Source: Bostrychus sinensis (taxonomy: Eukaryota; Chordata; Actinopteri; Gobiiformes; Eleotridae). Taken from it: a DNA stretch of 64,000 nucleotides. Below are positions 48,059 to 60,300 of this stretch, piece after piece. Location of the stretch: positions 20,537,520-20,601,519 of the forward strand of contig CM036257.1 in the NCBI GenBank assembly GCA_020698575.1. Reading direction: 5' to 3'. The notes beneath the pieces were generated by a model. It saw only the letters and a list, made by a program, of their open reading frames with translations. It searched no databases and was not told the DNA's origin. The position numbers and the translations under genes were made by a program. Position 1 is the first letter of the stretch. Each line of letters opens with the position of its first letter.

Positions 48059-50159
48059 TTCAACGTGGCTTTCATAATCATAAGCCATAGGACTTTTGTG
48101 CAGAGGGAGAGAATGTTAGACATGAAGAGGACAATGCAGTAAAAACACTACTGCTCTAATATTTTTGAGACTAAAATGTTTTGTAATAACTCAGACAGAT
48201 TGTAGTGCTGCTAGGAAAACATTTTGCTGAAATGTTTTTTTGTAATATTTAGTTCTCTGTATTTCTTATCTTGGTCATTACTCTGATATGAAGGACACAT
48301 TTGACAAACCAAAAGTATTACCCATTTTTCTGTTCCTGGAAGAGAAAGCTCAAAAATTAAAAATACACTTATGGATTATGACACTAATAGAATTAGTGTG
48401 GCCTTGACATGGCATTTATATTTTTTAGACCACAGAATTTGACCTTAGTCTACTTACAAAAACAATGTTTTTTGTAACATGTTTATTTCTGTCACCTACA
48501 CAAGGATTGATTATAGCCTGATTTTCCAAGGTAATTAATTAACTTTCTTTTTCTTTCTTTACTCTTCTTTCTTGGCTTGCAGCCTTGATATGGTTACTGT
48601 CAGTATCTAAGGAGGAATTAGGTGGGGAATTTGGCCTACAAACATACAAGAGTGTCTTTGTAGACTCGGAAATCACAACATTCATCACCGCACAATTTCT
48701 GTGGTAGTATTATAGTCTTGCAAAACATTGTGTGTACATCACTGCAGGGTGTGTATCATACGCAGTTAGGTATGCGATTCCATGAAACATGCATATTAGG
48801 AAAGATTAAATTAAACAAGATATTTCTGCGCTTTAACAGATAAAACATCCAACTGCAAATTGAATATATTCAATACTAATTCACTACTATGAAACTGTTT
48901 TAGAAAGAACGCTTTACAAGTCAGATGTTCTCAAAATGTATGCCTTTTTTATTGAACTAGTGGACATCAACAGCAGTATTTTTTTTTTTATCACATGCAT
49001 CATTAGTAACACTACAATATTTTATCTGTACCATCTCTTAAGGGTATAGAAAGTGCAGGGTATGTTGCATTTAATAGCAGTCCCACATTGTGCTTGATTT
49101 AAAAACCTGTGTGAACACAAAGATTATATTTATTTTAAAGCAACACTATGTAACCTTGTAGTGAATGCACCTAATAAAGGACTTAATGAGAAAAATTATG
49201 CTAAAAACCTTGGTTGTGGTGTAGATTTACTATTATTTGTGGCAAAGTATGATTATGCAAGATGGTAGCATAGCCCACCACATAATGTCTGTCTAACAAA
49301 GGGTATATAGTATCTCTTAAAAAGACCGATTAGGTATCCTGCTTTTTGTCAAATTTAAACTACTATTGCATTCTTTTTTAGGTTTTATAATTTGTGAGAA
49401 AGTTACATAATGTTGCTTTTAGATTGTAATTATAAGCTTATGTATAATGCATGTCTAAATCTGAGGTATAATTTGAAAAATCTAATCTAATCTGAGGCAG
49501 CTTAATTTCTAGTCTACCATTATTTCACGTATAGTATCTATAGACAGAGCAGTTTAATTTTATATCCATCCTAAATGTGTAACATGTAACTGTTTAATTA
49601 AATAATTCATCTTAGCTTACTCTTCTTGTTCAGTTACCTGGCCAGTGAAGCTTACAATTGGATAATACAGGCTGAGGATGAGATGTTGTTATAACATCTA
49701 CAACAAATCTCATTATGGTGACATATTGTAAAAAACAAAAAAAACAAAAAACAATTATTAACACATTGGCAAATACTCTCATCATAGTGAATTTGGGCAA
49801 AACCACCACAGAATGGATATTTGAACAGTGGCTCCTGCCTTCTTTCTTGTACAATCGATCGTGTGGTCATGACAAACCATTCACAACAGAATGTGGGAAA
49901 AACATGGTATTTGTAAACTAGTCTTGGTTGGGCCACGAGGGGGCGTAGTTTCCTCCAATAAAGTTTTAGTTTCAGTCACTGGGCTCAGGGCTGCTTCACA
50001 GTGAAGGCACATAAAGGCTCAGTGGCCATCAGGCACATTGTTGGGTAAGTGTTTGTGTGTTTGGCTGTTTTCAAAGCTGCATACTGAAGGATGTATGTTT
50101 TTAATGTTTTTGTTACATCAGTAACATGTATGCAGGTTTGAAAACGGCCTGTGTTTGAG
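48059..50159. other. hadha/garem2 tail-to-tail spacer, 3' untranslated DNA
   Basis: About 2.1 kb of AT-rich sequence between two convergent stop codons. It should contain both 3' UTRs. I see no open frame or clear repeat with readable ends here. Confidence 0.7.
48356..48361 (+). terminator. hadha: Possible hadha poly(A) signal ATTAAA
   Basis: ATTAAA lies about 300 bases after the stop codon. AATAAA also occurs near 49172. The true 3' end cannot be told from sequence. Confidence 0.3.
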
Positions 50160-53100
50160 TTAGATCTTGGGTCTCCAGCCCTGTATGAACTGCGTGATCT
50201 TGGTGACGTGGAGTCGGCTCAGGTGGAAGTCATGTGACAGGATGTCCTCTGTGAGCTGCACCAGGAGGCGTCCATCGATCCTCTCCCTCTGAAACACGGA
50301 CACGGCCGCCTCTGATAGGCCGATGAAGCGCAGGCACGCTGACACCTCCTCCAATGAGAGCGTGGATAAGTCCTGGGGCGGGCACCAGGTGGGGTCAGAG
50401 GGTGGGGAGGAGGAGGAGGAGGCCTCAGTCCCACCTCCTTCTGCCCCACGGGATGACTCTGAGGGTGGGGTATTAGGTGTGGGCTCTGGAGAGGGACAGG
50501 GGGACTGGCGATTGAAGGGGTTCAGTGCACCGAAGGGAGCAAAACGGCTTTGAGGAGGCGGAGGTCTGAGTCGAGGACCAGTGAAAGACTCCGCCCATGG
50601 CTCCACCCACGTGGCCTGTGCTGGCTGAGGATTGGCTGTGCTGTCTGCAGGTGGGGCGGGCGATGGTTCAGGACTGGTGGGGTTCGGCGCGGGGCAGTCC
50701 CCCCAGGAGCAGGGGTAGCAGTACAGAGATGTATCAGGGGAAGGGCAGCTGTAACAGAAATATTTAAGCTAAGTTTTCTGCTGTGTGTTAAAATAAAACA
50801 ATGCACAAATGTAGACAACACTATAATACAGAAATACAATCGTTTTCTGATAGGATACCTTTCCTGTAGTCCAGACGAGTAGAATGACAGGTTGGGTCTA
50901 GGGGATGTTGATGCTTTGGGGAAACGTGGGGGGACTGGCGGACTCGGGGCTGGACTAGAGATGGAGCCTCCTTTAGAGCAGCGAGGTGGGACGGGAGGAG
51001 CAATCAAGTAACGACACTCCTCTCTGACCTACAAGCAAAAAGTCAACTAGTTTAAACCTTACATTTTCATGACAATGTATGTGTGTATGCTGCTCTCTCT
51101 TTGAGTTGGCAAATGTCAAAATAAGAGACCTTTCCACCTCAAACCCACTTCCTGTTCTCGCACACACACACATACACAGCATTGGCAGGCTAAATATCAG
51201 GGAATGAGAAGAGAGATGCGTGGCAGGGTATAATCCAGCCGCACAGTGGATCCCACACATCAACACCCACAATACACTTGATAAGTATTGCCCTAATGAC
51301 TGTGCACTCACAAACACACGTCTAAACAAATCTTTGGTGCATTCAGGCTGGTTTAACCTCATGAAAATCACAGACATTCAGTCATGCCAAAGTTATAAAC
51401 TAGTAAAACAAGCATTATTTCTTGTTTGTGGTCATAATGTCTGTAGTGTTTCTGCAAGATGGCACATATTGCTAACCTAATTTAAAATGGTGACAACTTA
51501 AATACCCATCTATGTGACAACAGCTATATTTTACAATGTATTCATGTCACGTAAGCATTAGGGCAGTGAGCAAACTTTCCAGGAAGTGTGAGTGTGTGTT
51601 TGTGGTCAATGAGGTTAAAAGCTGTAATGTATGAATAATTCAAGTCAGCCATCCTGACTTTTAAAGGCCGGATGCTGCCCTGGACACAAACATAGGATGA
51701 GAGACAGAAAGACTCACAGCATCAGATTTTGGAGGTACAGGTGGTGGGGTGGACACTCTTGTTACAACAGTCCCCAGAGACCCGTCCATGGAGGAAGAGG
51801 AGTGCAGAGAAATAAGGTTTGGCTCCTTTCCCAAGCTCTCTGTGTTCTGATTGGTCCAAAGTTCTTCGTATGGGATCTCCTCAGCGGTCCTCATGTCTGT
51901 ATCTGTCCACTCGGGAGTCATATACTCCCGTTCCTCGCCCGGCCCCTCCCCCAGCCGCTCCCCGATCGAGTCTCTACAGCGCTGTGATAGGCCGTCTGAA
52001 ACCCCGCCCCCATAGCCGCACATGGAGAGGCGCTGCAAGGCCGGGGCCAGCGAGTCCTGTCCCGAAACACACATACGGGATCGTCGGGGGCTCGTACACT
52101 CCTCTGTCATACACTCCAGTTCAGGCCGGGTTTCCCTAACAGCGCGAGAATAAGCGTCAGGGTCAAATGCATGTCGTAAAAGTAGGCTCTCCAGCGCCGC
52201 CGTGTGGACAGATGCTTCTGCTACATTAAACCTGGGCATACACCGCAGCAACAGGAAGTGGGACGGGGACACTTCCTGCCTGCGTAGTACCAAACAGAGT
52301 ACCACAGTCTTACTAACAATGTTGAGCAGTTTGTAGCGGTGGCCCTCTCTCACTGCATGCCTGTCATAGGGGTTCCTGGGCGGTCGAGTTGGGACGGACA
52401 CGTTGACAGGGAGACGGACCCTCTCTATGATACTTCGCACTGTGTGTTCCCCTCCCAGCATGCCTTGCTCCAGGGGGGAACGAGTACAAAAGCGCCCACG
52501 ACAGGCAAAGGGCAAGCTCACACTCTGGTTGGTGCGGTGATTCATGCAGACCAGGCAGGGAGTTTTACCTGGGGAGGAATGAAAGGCTGACTTTAAAAAT
52601 CTCACATAGACTATAGTAGCTTCTATAGTATGTAGATCTATCTAAGAATAAGAATAAGAAAACCTTTATTAGTCCCTCAGTGAGGAAAGTGCATTGTTGC
52701 AACAGCATAAGTAGAGTTAGCAGTAGCACACAGTGATATCACACAAGAGCACAAAGTGTATCAGAGACCAGTCTGGCCAAAGATAATTAAATAAAAAAAC
52801 TAAACTAAACTACAAGTAGAGCTAAATAAACAATAACTAAATTAGACTATGAGCAAATTAAATACACTATAATAAATAGGTACAGTATATAGTCTGACAA
52901 AGTATGGATATTCATAAAAATACCAGAAGTAAAGAGTGTACATTGTGAATAGCTGCTTAAAAAATAATTATGGCACATAATAATAAATATTGCATCTATT
53001 ACAGCTGGGAATCACAGGGTACCTCATTAAACGATGTGATACACGAGAAAGTAAAACCTACCAAGAAAACCTACAATAGATTACTGTATTTTTAAAGAAA

Positions 53101-56100
53101 AAAAGAACCACTGTTTTTTCTTGTCCACAATAATTGGGTTTTTGGGAACTATCAAGGGCTAAATACTTAATATGGCTACATAATGCTGCTGGAGCAGCAG
53201 AACGGTTTCAAATTGGTAACAATACCAGAATTACCAGTATCAAAAGTATCAATATTTTGGTTTTGATTCACACATCACTAATTTACAGATTTAAGTAAAC
53301 AAGAAACCACAAGTCCTGTTTCCCAAAGTAGTAAATCAGCAGTCAGTCTTAGTATGACAGTACAGCTTAGAGGTGCAGTGCTGCTCTCTAAAGTCCTTGC
53401 AGAACTCTTTACCACTTTTGGCCCACATTTGACTGAGAAGTATCGATATCAGTTTTGCATCACAAAATATCACAATATTGATATTTTGTCCCAGCCCTAC
53501 TATCTATCTATCTATCTTTAATTTGGGAGGTTTAATGCAATGTTTCTCCTTTTCTGATTGGTTACAGGTTTTTCAAATGTTGTTGAGCCAATAGCAGTTA
53601 ATGTCCATGTGTGCTGCCCTGTGTAAAACTTACTCAAATCCACACTTAATTCTCACTAACTAATTTATAACAGACAAACATGACAAAGGCTGGGCAGACT
53701 GATCAGTTCTAATGTTCAGATGGGTTTGTTTGCTCAGTTGAAATGTAGCAAATTTAGGGTTAAATGAAATCCACCGAACAGAGAGAGAGATCACTGTGAC
53801 CTTGGCTGGACTTACTTCTGGGAGTCTTTCCCAAGCGTCTCAGCAGTGCGCTCAGTCCTGTCTTTTCTTTTGAGGGCGTGGCACAGAGAAGCTCCGCCTT
53901 CCCCATGAGTGACAGCTCATCTCCAGCCTGCAGACTGAAGCTGTACGGCTCACTGTCATCACTGAACTCCCCGGAAACCACCTAAAAATCATACACGCAG
54001 ATTGTGCTTTGAGGTTACAAACAACAAAGGAAGTCACAGTGGAACAGATGTGAAGACGTGGGTGCAAGTGGGTTGAAATGGGTGGTCAGATGTGTTGTGT
54101 GATAAAATGATGAAAAAAATAAATGTATAAAGGTGTACAAGACAGTGGTGAGACCAGAAATGTTGTATGGTTTAAAGACAGTGGCACTGCAGGAGGCAGA
54201 GCTGGAGGTAGCAGAGCTGAAGATGTTTAGGTTCTTTGGGAGTAACAAGAATGGAAAGAATTACAGATGAGTATATCAGAAGGACAGTTCATGTTCGATG
54301 TCTTGGAGATAAAGTCAGAGAGGCTAGACTGAGATGGTTTGGACATGTACAGAGGAGGGATAGTGAAGATATGGGTATAGGGCTGGGTACCGTTAAACAA
54401 TACCTTTGTGGTATTGAAAGAAAAGCTACAATATTACTAGTATCGAAAAAAAATAATTTTCATTCAATATGAAGTTTCAATACCTAGTGGGACCTTTAAT
54501 CTTCCTTTGCATGTATCAGTCAAATAAAAAACAGAATAAATCATAGAAATTATTGATTTTAACTTTGGTTTTAAAATTGATCCTTTATTCAATATTATTG
54601 TGTTTTATGATTGTAGAAGATGAATTAGCACACCACAGGTATCAGAAAAAATATCCCTTAGCTACCGGTATCAAAAACCAGGTATTGTTTAAGTACTGGT
54701 ATCGGAAAAATCAGAACGGTACCCAGCCCTATATATGGGTAAAGGATATTGCGGTCAGAGCTGCCAGGTAGGAGGAGTAGAGGAAGACAAAGGACGAGGA
54801 AGACAAAAAACGAGCTTTATGGATGCAGTGACCGAGGGCATACAGTTAGCTGGTGTGAAAGAAGAGAATAGGATTAAATCAAGGCAGATGATTTACTGTT
54901 GTGACCCCTAAAAGAAAAAACTTATGGAAAAAGACATATTTACTTTGACGCTGAACGTAATGGGCTCCATGACAAAGACTCGATCAGGGAAGGCTCCTGC
55001 CACTTCCTCCACACTGGAGAAGTACTGCACCGGATCCCTCACATCACGGTCTTCATCCAGCAGCTTAAACTTCCCTGTGTGAAGAAGACTTGTGTTTACA
55101 TACTTGTCTTACAAAACAAATTGGGTCCAAGGTGAAGTCTGCCATCGTCTATAAAATGCCTTCAGTGAGCTATGTAAATTAGCTAAAACATAAATACAAC
55201 AGATTTGGCTGTAGAAATCAAAAAGAGACCAAAGATCTGACCAATTACAACACACTGGGTACAGAGGGATATGAATATTGTAGATGTCTTTTATATTTGG
55301 TTTTACAATATGAGACATAAAGCCATCAGCTCAACCTGTGATACAGTGCAGAAGAATGTCTGTAATGTGCTGTTTACATATGACTCAATTGTGTGTCTCT
55401 GGGTCTATGGTCACTTATCTATGCTTCAGCGGACATTGTGGTTTAGGTTTGCATTTATTTTTTGCATACTATATTATATTGCATTGCACACATTTGTAGA
55501 CAGTTTGTTTAAATTGACTCATGTTTTATGGCCAAAACAGTTTTGCATTGCCAGGCTAAATTGGACCTTTGACCACCTCATTGTAAGCAGTTTGCAAATC
55601 TTTCCTTTTTCCGTCTGGGATCACCACAGCAAATCATTGGCCTCCTGTGCGCAAGTTTTACGGCTGATGCCCTTCCTGACACAGCTCTATCCGTGCTTGG
55701 ACTGGCACAAAGAGTACACTGGCTTTTGAGTTTTGACCAGTGGTGGACAAAGTACTCAACTTCATTACTTGAGTAAAAGTATATCTCCTGGTCAAATATT
55801 AATCCAATACAAGTTAAAGTTGCTAAGTCAAAATTTTACTTGAGTTAACGTACTGGAGTATGTGCATTCAAAAAGTAATCAAAGTACTTAAAAAAATATT
55901 TTTTCACAATGTATTTCAAGTGAATGCAGTCAAGAATTTTGGGTAAAATTTCTACTACATTCATGTCACAAATTTGCAGCTCCAAAAAATGAATAAAATA
56001 CATTTTCATACATTCCCTACCCATTTTAGTGAGGAAATGTGGGGAACAACTTATAAAACCATAATAGATATGATGGTTCTACAGCAAAAACGAGCCATAC

Positions 56101-57223
56101 TTATTATAAATAAGGCTGGGTTTTTAAATTGGTTTATTATAGGATCGTGCAAATATTGCTCAAAGCAAAAACTAAATCACTTCCAGATTGTGTCCAGAGG
56201 TTCTTTTTAGTTCCTGAGAGAAAATATGAGTTGAGAGATATGTGTACATTGACTTTACAAAAAATCTTAAAGTGTAAGTAAATGATTATCTTTTGGGTGT
56301 AAGTCAGTTGTCTTTTAGTTTTAAGGCTATTTTTCTGCAGAAGTTACTTTTGCTGTGTTAGAAATGTAGTGGAGCAAAAAGTATTATATTTACTTTTAGA
56401 TGTAGAGGAGTAAAAGTTATAAGTTTCTGCTAAAAATACTACTCAAGTAAAGTACAGATTCTCAAAAACTATACTTAAGTACAGTACTCAAGTAAATTTA
56501 CTTTGTTACTGTCCACCTCTGGTTGTAACCCCCTGTGGCTGAATTAGCTTGAGTTCAATAGATAATCCCATAAAACCCTAAAAAGTGTGACAAATATAAG
56601 GAGTTAGAGAGAAAAAGGCAAAAATAAGTGTGAAGACACAGCGCAGGCAGGAGGTTAAAAGTGTTTTCTCTTCTTCTTTTTCCATTAGGCCTGTTGCGAA
56701 ACACACATCCACAGCTGACGCCGTTCAGCCCGAGAAGAATACAAAGACACCTCCGTGACCTGTGACCTGGCACCAGCTCCGGGACCAATCAACAGCCAGC
56801 GGGGTCGTCATGGCAACCCATAAAGGAGCCCATTCTCACGCAGGGCAGAGACACATCTCCATGGAGACACTCACACATACAACTTTCCCCCCACTTCACC
56901 CTCGTCATCTTCTCTCCTCGCTCTGTAAATCTTTCACTCCTTCACTACATTTAAGGCAGCGACAAAAACATTTACAACCAGAAGATGTTTTTGGTTACGA
57001 CACTTGTGTACGGTGGTTATGAAGTATTTATGTGTATTGTTCCTTTTCACAGATTAGTTTGCAGTGCTAGGATAGTATGGGCGTACTTCAAGAGTATTGC
57101 AATAGTAAAAGTATGTATGTGTAGGTGTACATTTTCCACCAAAAATGAAAAAAGCAAATGTAAGTACTTGGGTAAAGGTTTCAAGTTACTTTCCACCTGC
57201 ACCAAGTCATTAAAAACACTATA

Positions 57224-57300
<77 letters not shown>

Positions 57301-60300
57301 AATACAATATCCACAGACTAAATTTCCCACAATATTTTTTATGATTTTATGACAAATTTTACACAGTTTAAGTTAGATTCCAACATAATTTAACACTGCT
57401 TATAAAATCCAGAAACTGTCTTTTATTTTTTGGTCCCCACAGATGTAATGAACTACAAATTGTTCTCCAACTATTTAAATTTCCATCTGTTGACCTTTTT
57501 AAATCACATAAATAGCGTTTAATTTGACCAAATGTTTTTGTTTTTATTGAATATTTTGTTTTAATGTATTATTTATTTGTGTATTTATTTATTTGTGATG
57601 CTTTATTTTTAATGTAACTAATTATGTCCTATAATGCTTGTACACCTGTATTGTGTCTACAGAGCACAATTGTAAAAGAGAGTCTCAATTGGTCTTCCCT
57701 GTGTAAATAAAGATTATACATTAAGTTTAGATGCAACATTAAGCTATCTGTATTGGTAACAGACCTTAAAATTGACTATAATATGAATCTATGGTTTTAA
57801 TATAGCCTACAGCTCTTACTATGACTGTATTAAACTTTTGTTATTCTCAGAGGATGTTGTTTTCCTCAGAAAGTCGGAGTGACCATAGAGGAGAGTTTTT
57901 CTGTCTGGGAGGCAGAGTGGAATACCAAAACTCCACAGTCAGTCCTCCCCCATCTTTATACTCTTCTTTCTCTAAAACTTTAAACCCCCACCTCTTTGAA
58001 TCGAGGAGCTATAACCTATCCAATAATACTCTCAACAATGCAAACCTTTGAAAAACACATGGCGAGTATGGAGGAGGTGAAATTAAATAGGAGCAGAGTC
58101 ATACTAAAAAAAACACAGAGCTCCTTCCAAAATACAGTACAGTGCAAATGTTTTAGTGAGGGGTGGAAAATGGTGTTAACTAAGAGCTTTAATAAATACA
58201 TTATAATTACTTTTTTTAAATTTTTGTTATGAAAATTGTGTGTTTTAAGAGATTCTGTACTATTTTGAGATATGGGACAAAGATACTAGCATATTCTTTA
58301 TTAGTGTGAGATATAAAGGTTTTGAAAGAGTATTAACCTGGATATGATTGATTAGTCAGTGAGGCACACTTTGGAAATATTGCAGACTCATTATAGCTAT
58401 GATGAGTTTCAATCAAAACAACAAATAAACTCTGCACTTTCTGTCATTGTGATTCACTGCCCAATATGACAATGCCAAGTTGATAATACCTCCCCGGAAA
58501 CTCTTTGATAACTAGAGTTCAGATAAAGTCTTTTTGCCCTCCCCTTGTAAACTCATCCTCTCACTGATGGAGGGATGTGGAAATAAAGAGAGAGAGAGAG
58601 AGAAAGAGAGAGAGAATATCCTGTGGTCCGTCCTCAGGGAAAACCTACAGCATGTTTCTCTCTTTCTCTCTTTAAGTTTATTTAGACTTCCTGTATGAAG
58701 TCACCACACAGACATGAGCTCATCTGAGGCCATGCTCGCTGATTCAACAACAAACACCACAACTATCCAATCATGTTGATGGTACTAAAAACAATTTCCA
58801 CCTCAATTTTAATCTGCTGTCTGTATTGTAATGTTTATATTTTACTTTTTGTCAACTTTTACTGCAATATAATCTCCTTTACAAAACATTTTCTTATAAC
58901 TTATACAGACATTCACATTATATTTTATTAAAATTTTTTTTAAAAGAAATCTTTTCCATTATCTTTTCCATTACACAGTCAGAGCTGCAAATCATGACTT
59001 CTAGTGATTACGCCTGATGCCCTTCCTGAACTCTCCGTGTTAACTATGATAATAACTTGATAACTTGACTGTTTTGACCTGGATGACCAAGAATCTCAAG
59101 ACTTGATTCTGAGTCCTGACAAAAACCTTTAGTGGGTCGAAACATGTTGGCTTTTTCCTCGTGTTGTCATCACTTTTTTTTGGAGTGCCTGGGTCTCCAG
59201 CTTTGTTTTGCAGCACCTGTCCCACGTTGCCATGAGCACCCTCCATTGATTTTGTTTGTTCGAACACCAAGAGCAACCAGTTACTTTTTTCTCTTTTTCG
59301 CTTGTTTTTTATGTCTTCATTTTCCTTTTCTTATTCCTATTCCTATATTCCTTATGACATTACTGTCCAAAAATTTCACACCATTTATGTTGTGTTCAGA
59401 TGTAACATACTCTATAATCCAGCTACGAGGGGTCACACCCTTTGTGCCAGCTCCAAACTCATATAAATGGAGAAGCATCCAGTATAAAACCTATGTGGAA
59501 TCAATGTGTGAGTCAATGCACACTATAATAGGCATGATTTGCTAACCCCAGGGAAAAAAACAAAAGGAAAGAAGATTTTAATTACTTTTTTTGAATGAGC
59601 TAAATGGTTTTAATGGAGGCGAAATTATTGTATTGCAGTAAGAGCTGGTAAACAAGTACAATTCATAAAAAATTAATTTAAAACAAAGACCAGCAGATGT
59701 GTGACTGTCTTGGCATCAGTCACAGAGTTAGAATGCAACTTTCTAAAAGCCCAATTTACTGTAGGAAAGTATGCTCCAGAGAAATTGAAATGTATTGCAG
59801 TTTAATGATATTTAATGAAAACCATGTTAGTCACATTAAGCTTTCCTCGTCATCTCAACATAGCTCTTCGTTAAACACTTCCTGTACAAAATGCCTAAAA
59901 TGACCCTGATGATGTAAACACTTTTCCCTCTTTCTTTCTTCCCGAATGGAGCCCGGGAGGCGGCAGTGACATCAGCGCTCCATCAGAGGAGGAAGAGGAG
60001 GCATTAAGATCCAGTTACACTCACAATAATAGGACTGCCTGGACACTCGGAACAATGGGATGAGCTCCGGTGAGGTCATACACACACACACACACACACA
60101 CACAGAGACTAGACTCATTCAGGAAGAAGACAACAAGGGCCAGTCAATGAGCTGCAGTCAGAGAAGGTCATCATCATCTCTACAGGAGAGGATGAATGAG
60201 TGGTGTGGACGTAGCGCTATATCCTCTATACAGTATATATGTGTGTATGAGCGAGTGTATTAGGGTTTGAAGAGAGGATTTCACATAAAACACAACAATA

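Noticed and set aside
55271..55729. 152-codon plus-strand open frame
   Set aside because: Aromatic-rich chance frame with no domain; its end lies in a reverse SINE piece.
56855..56870. Palindrome CATCTCCATGGAGAC and nearby CATGGCAACC as an RFX X-box
   Set aside because: Only one half site fits the X-box consensus; too weak to list.
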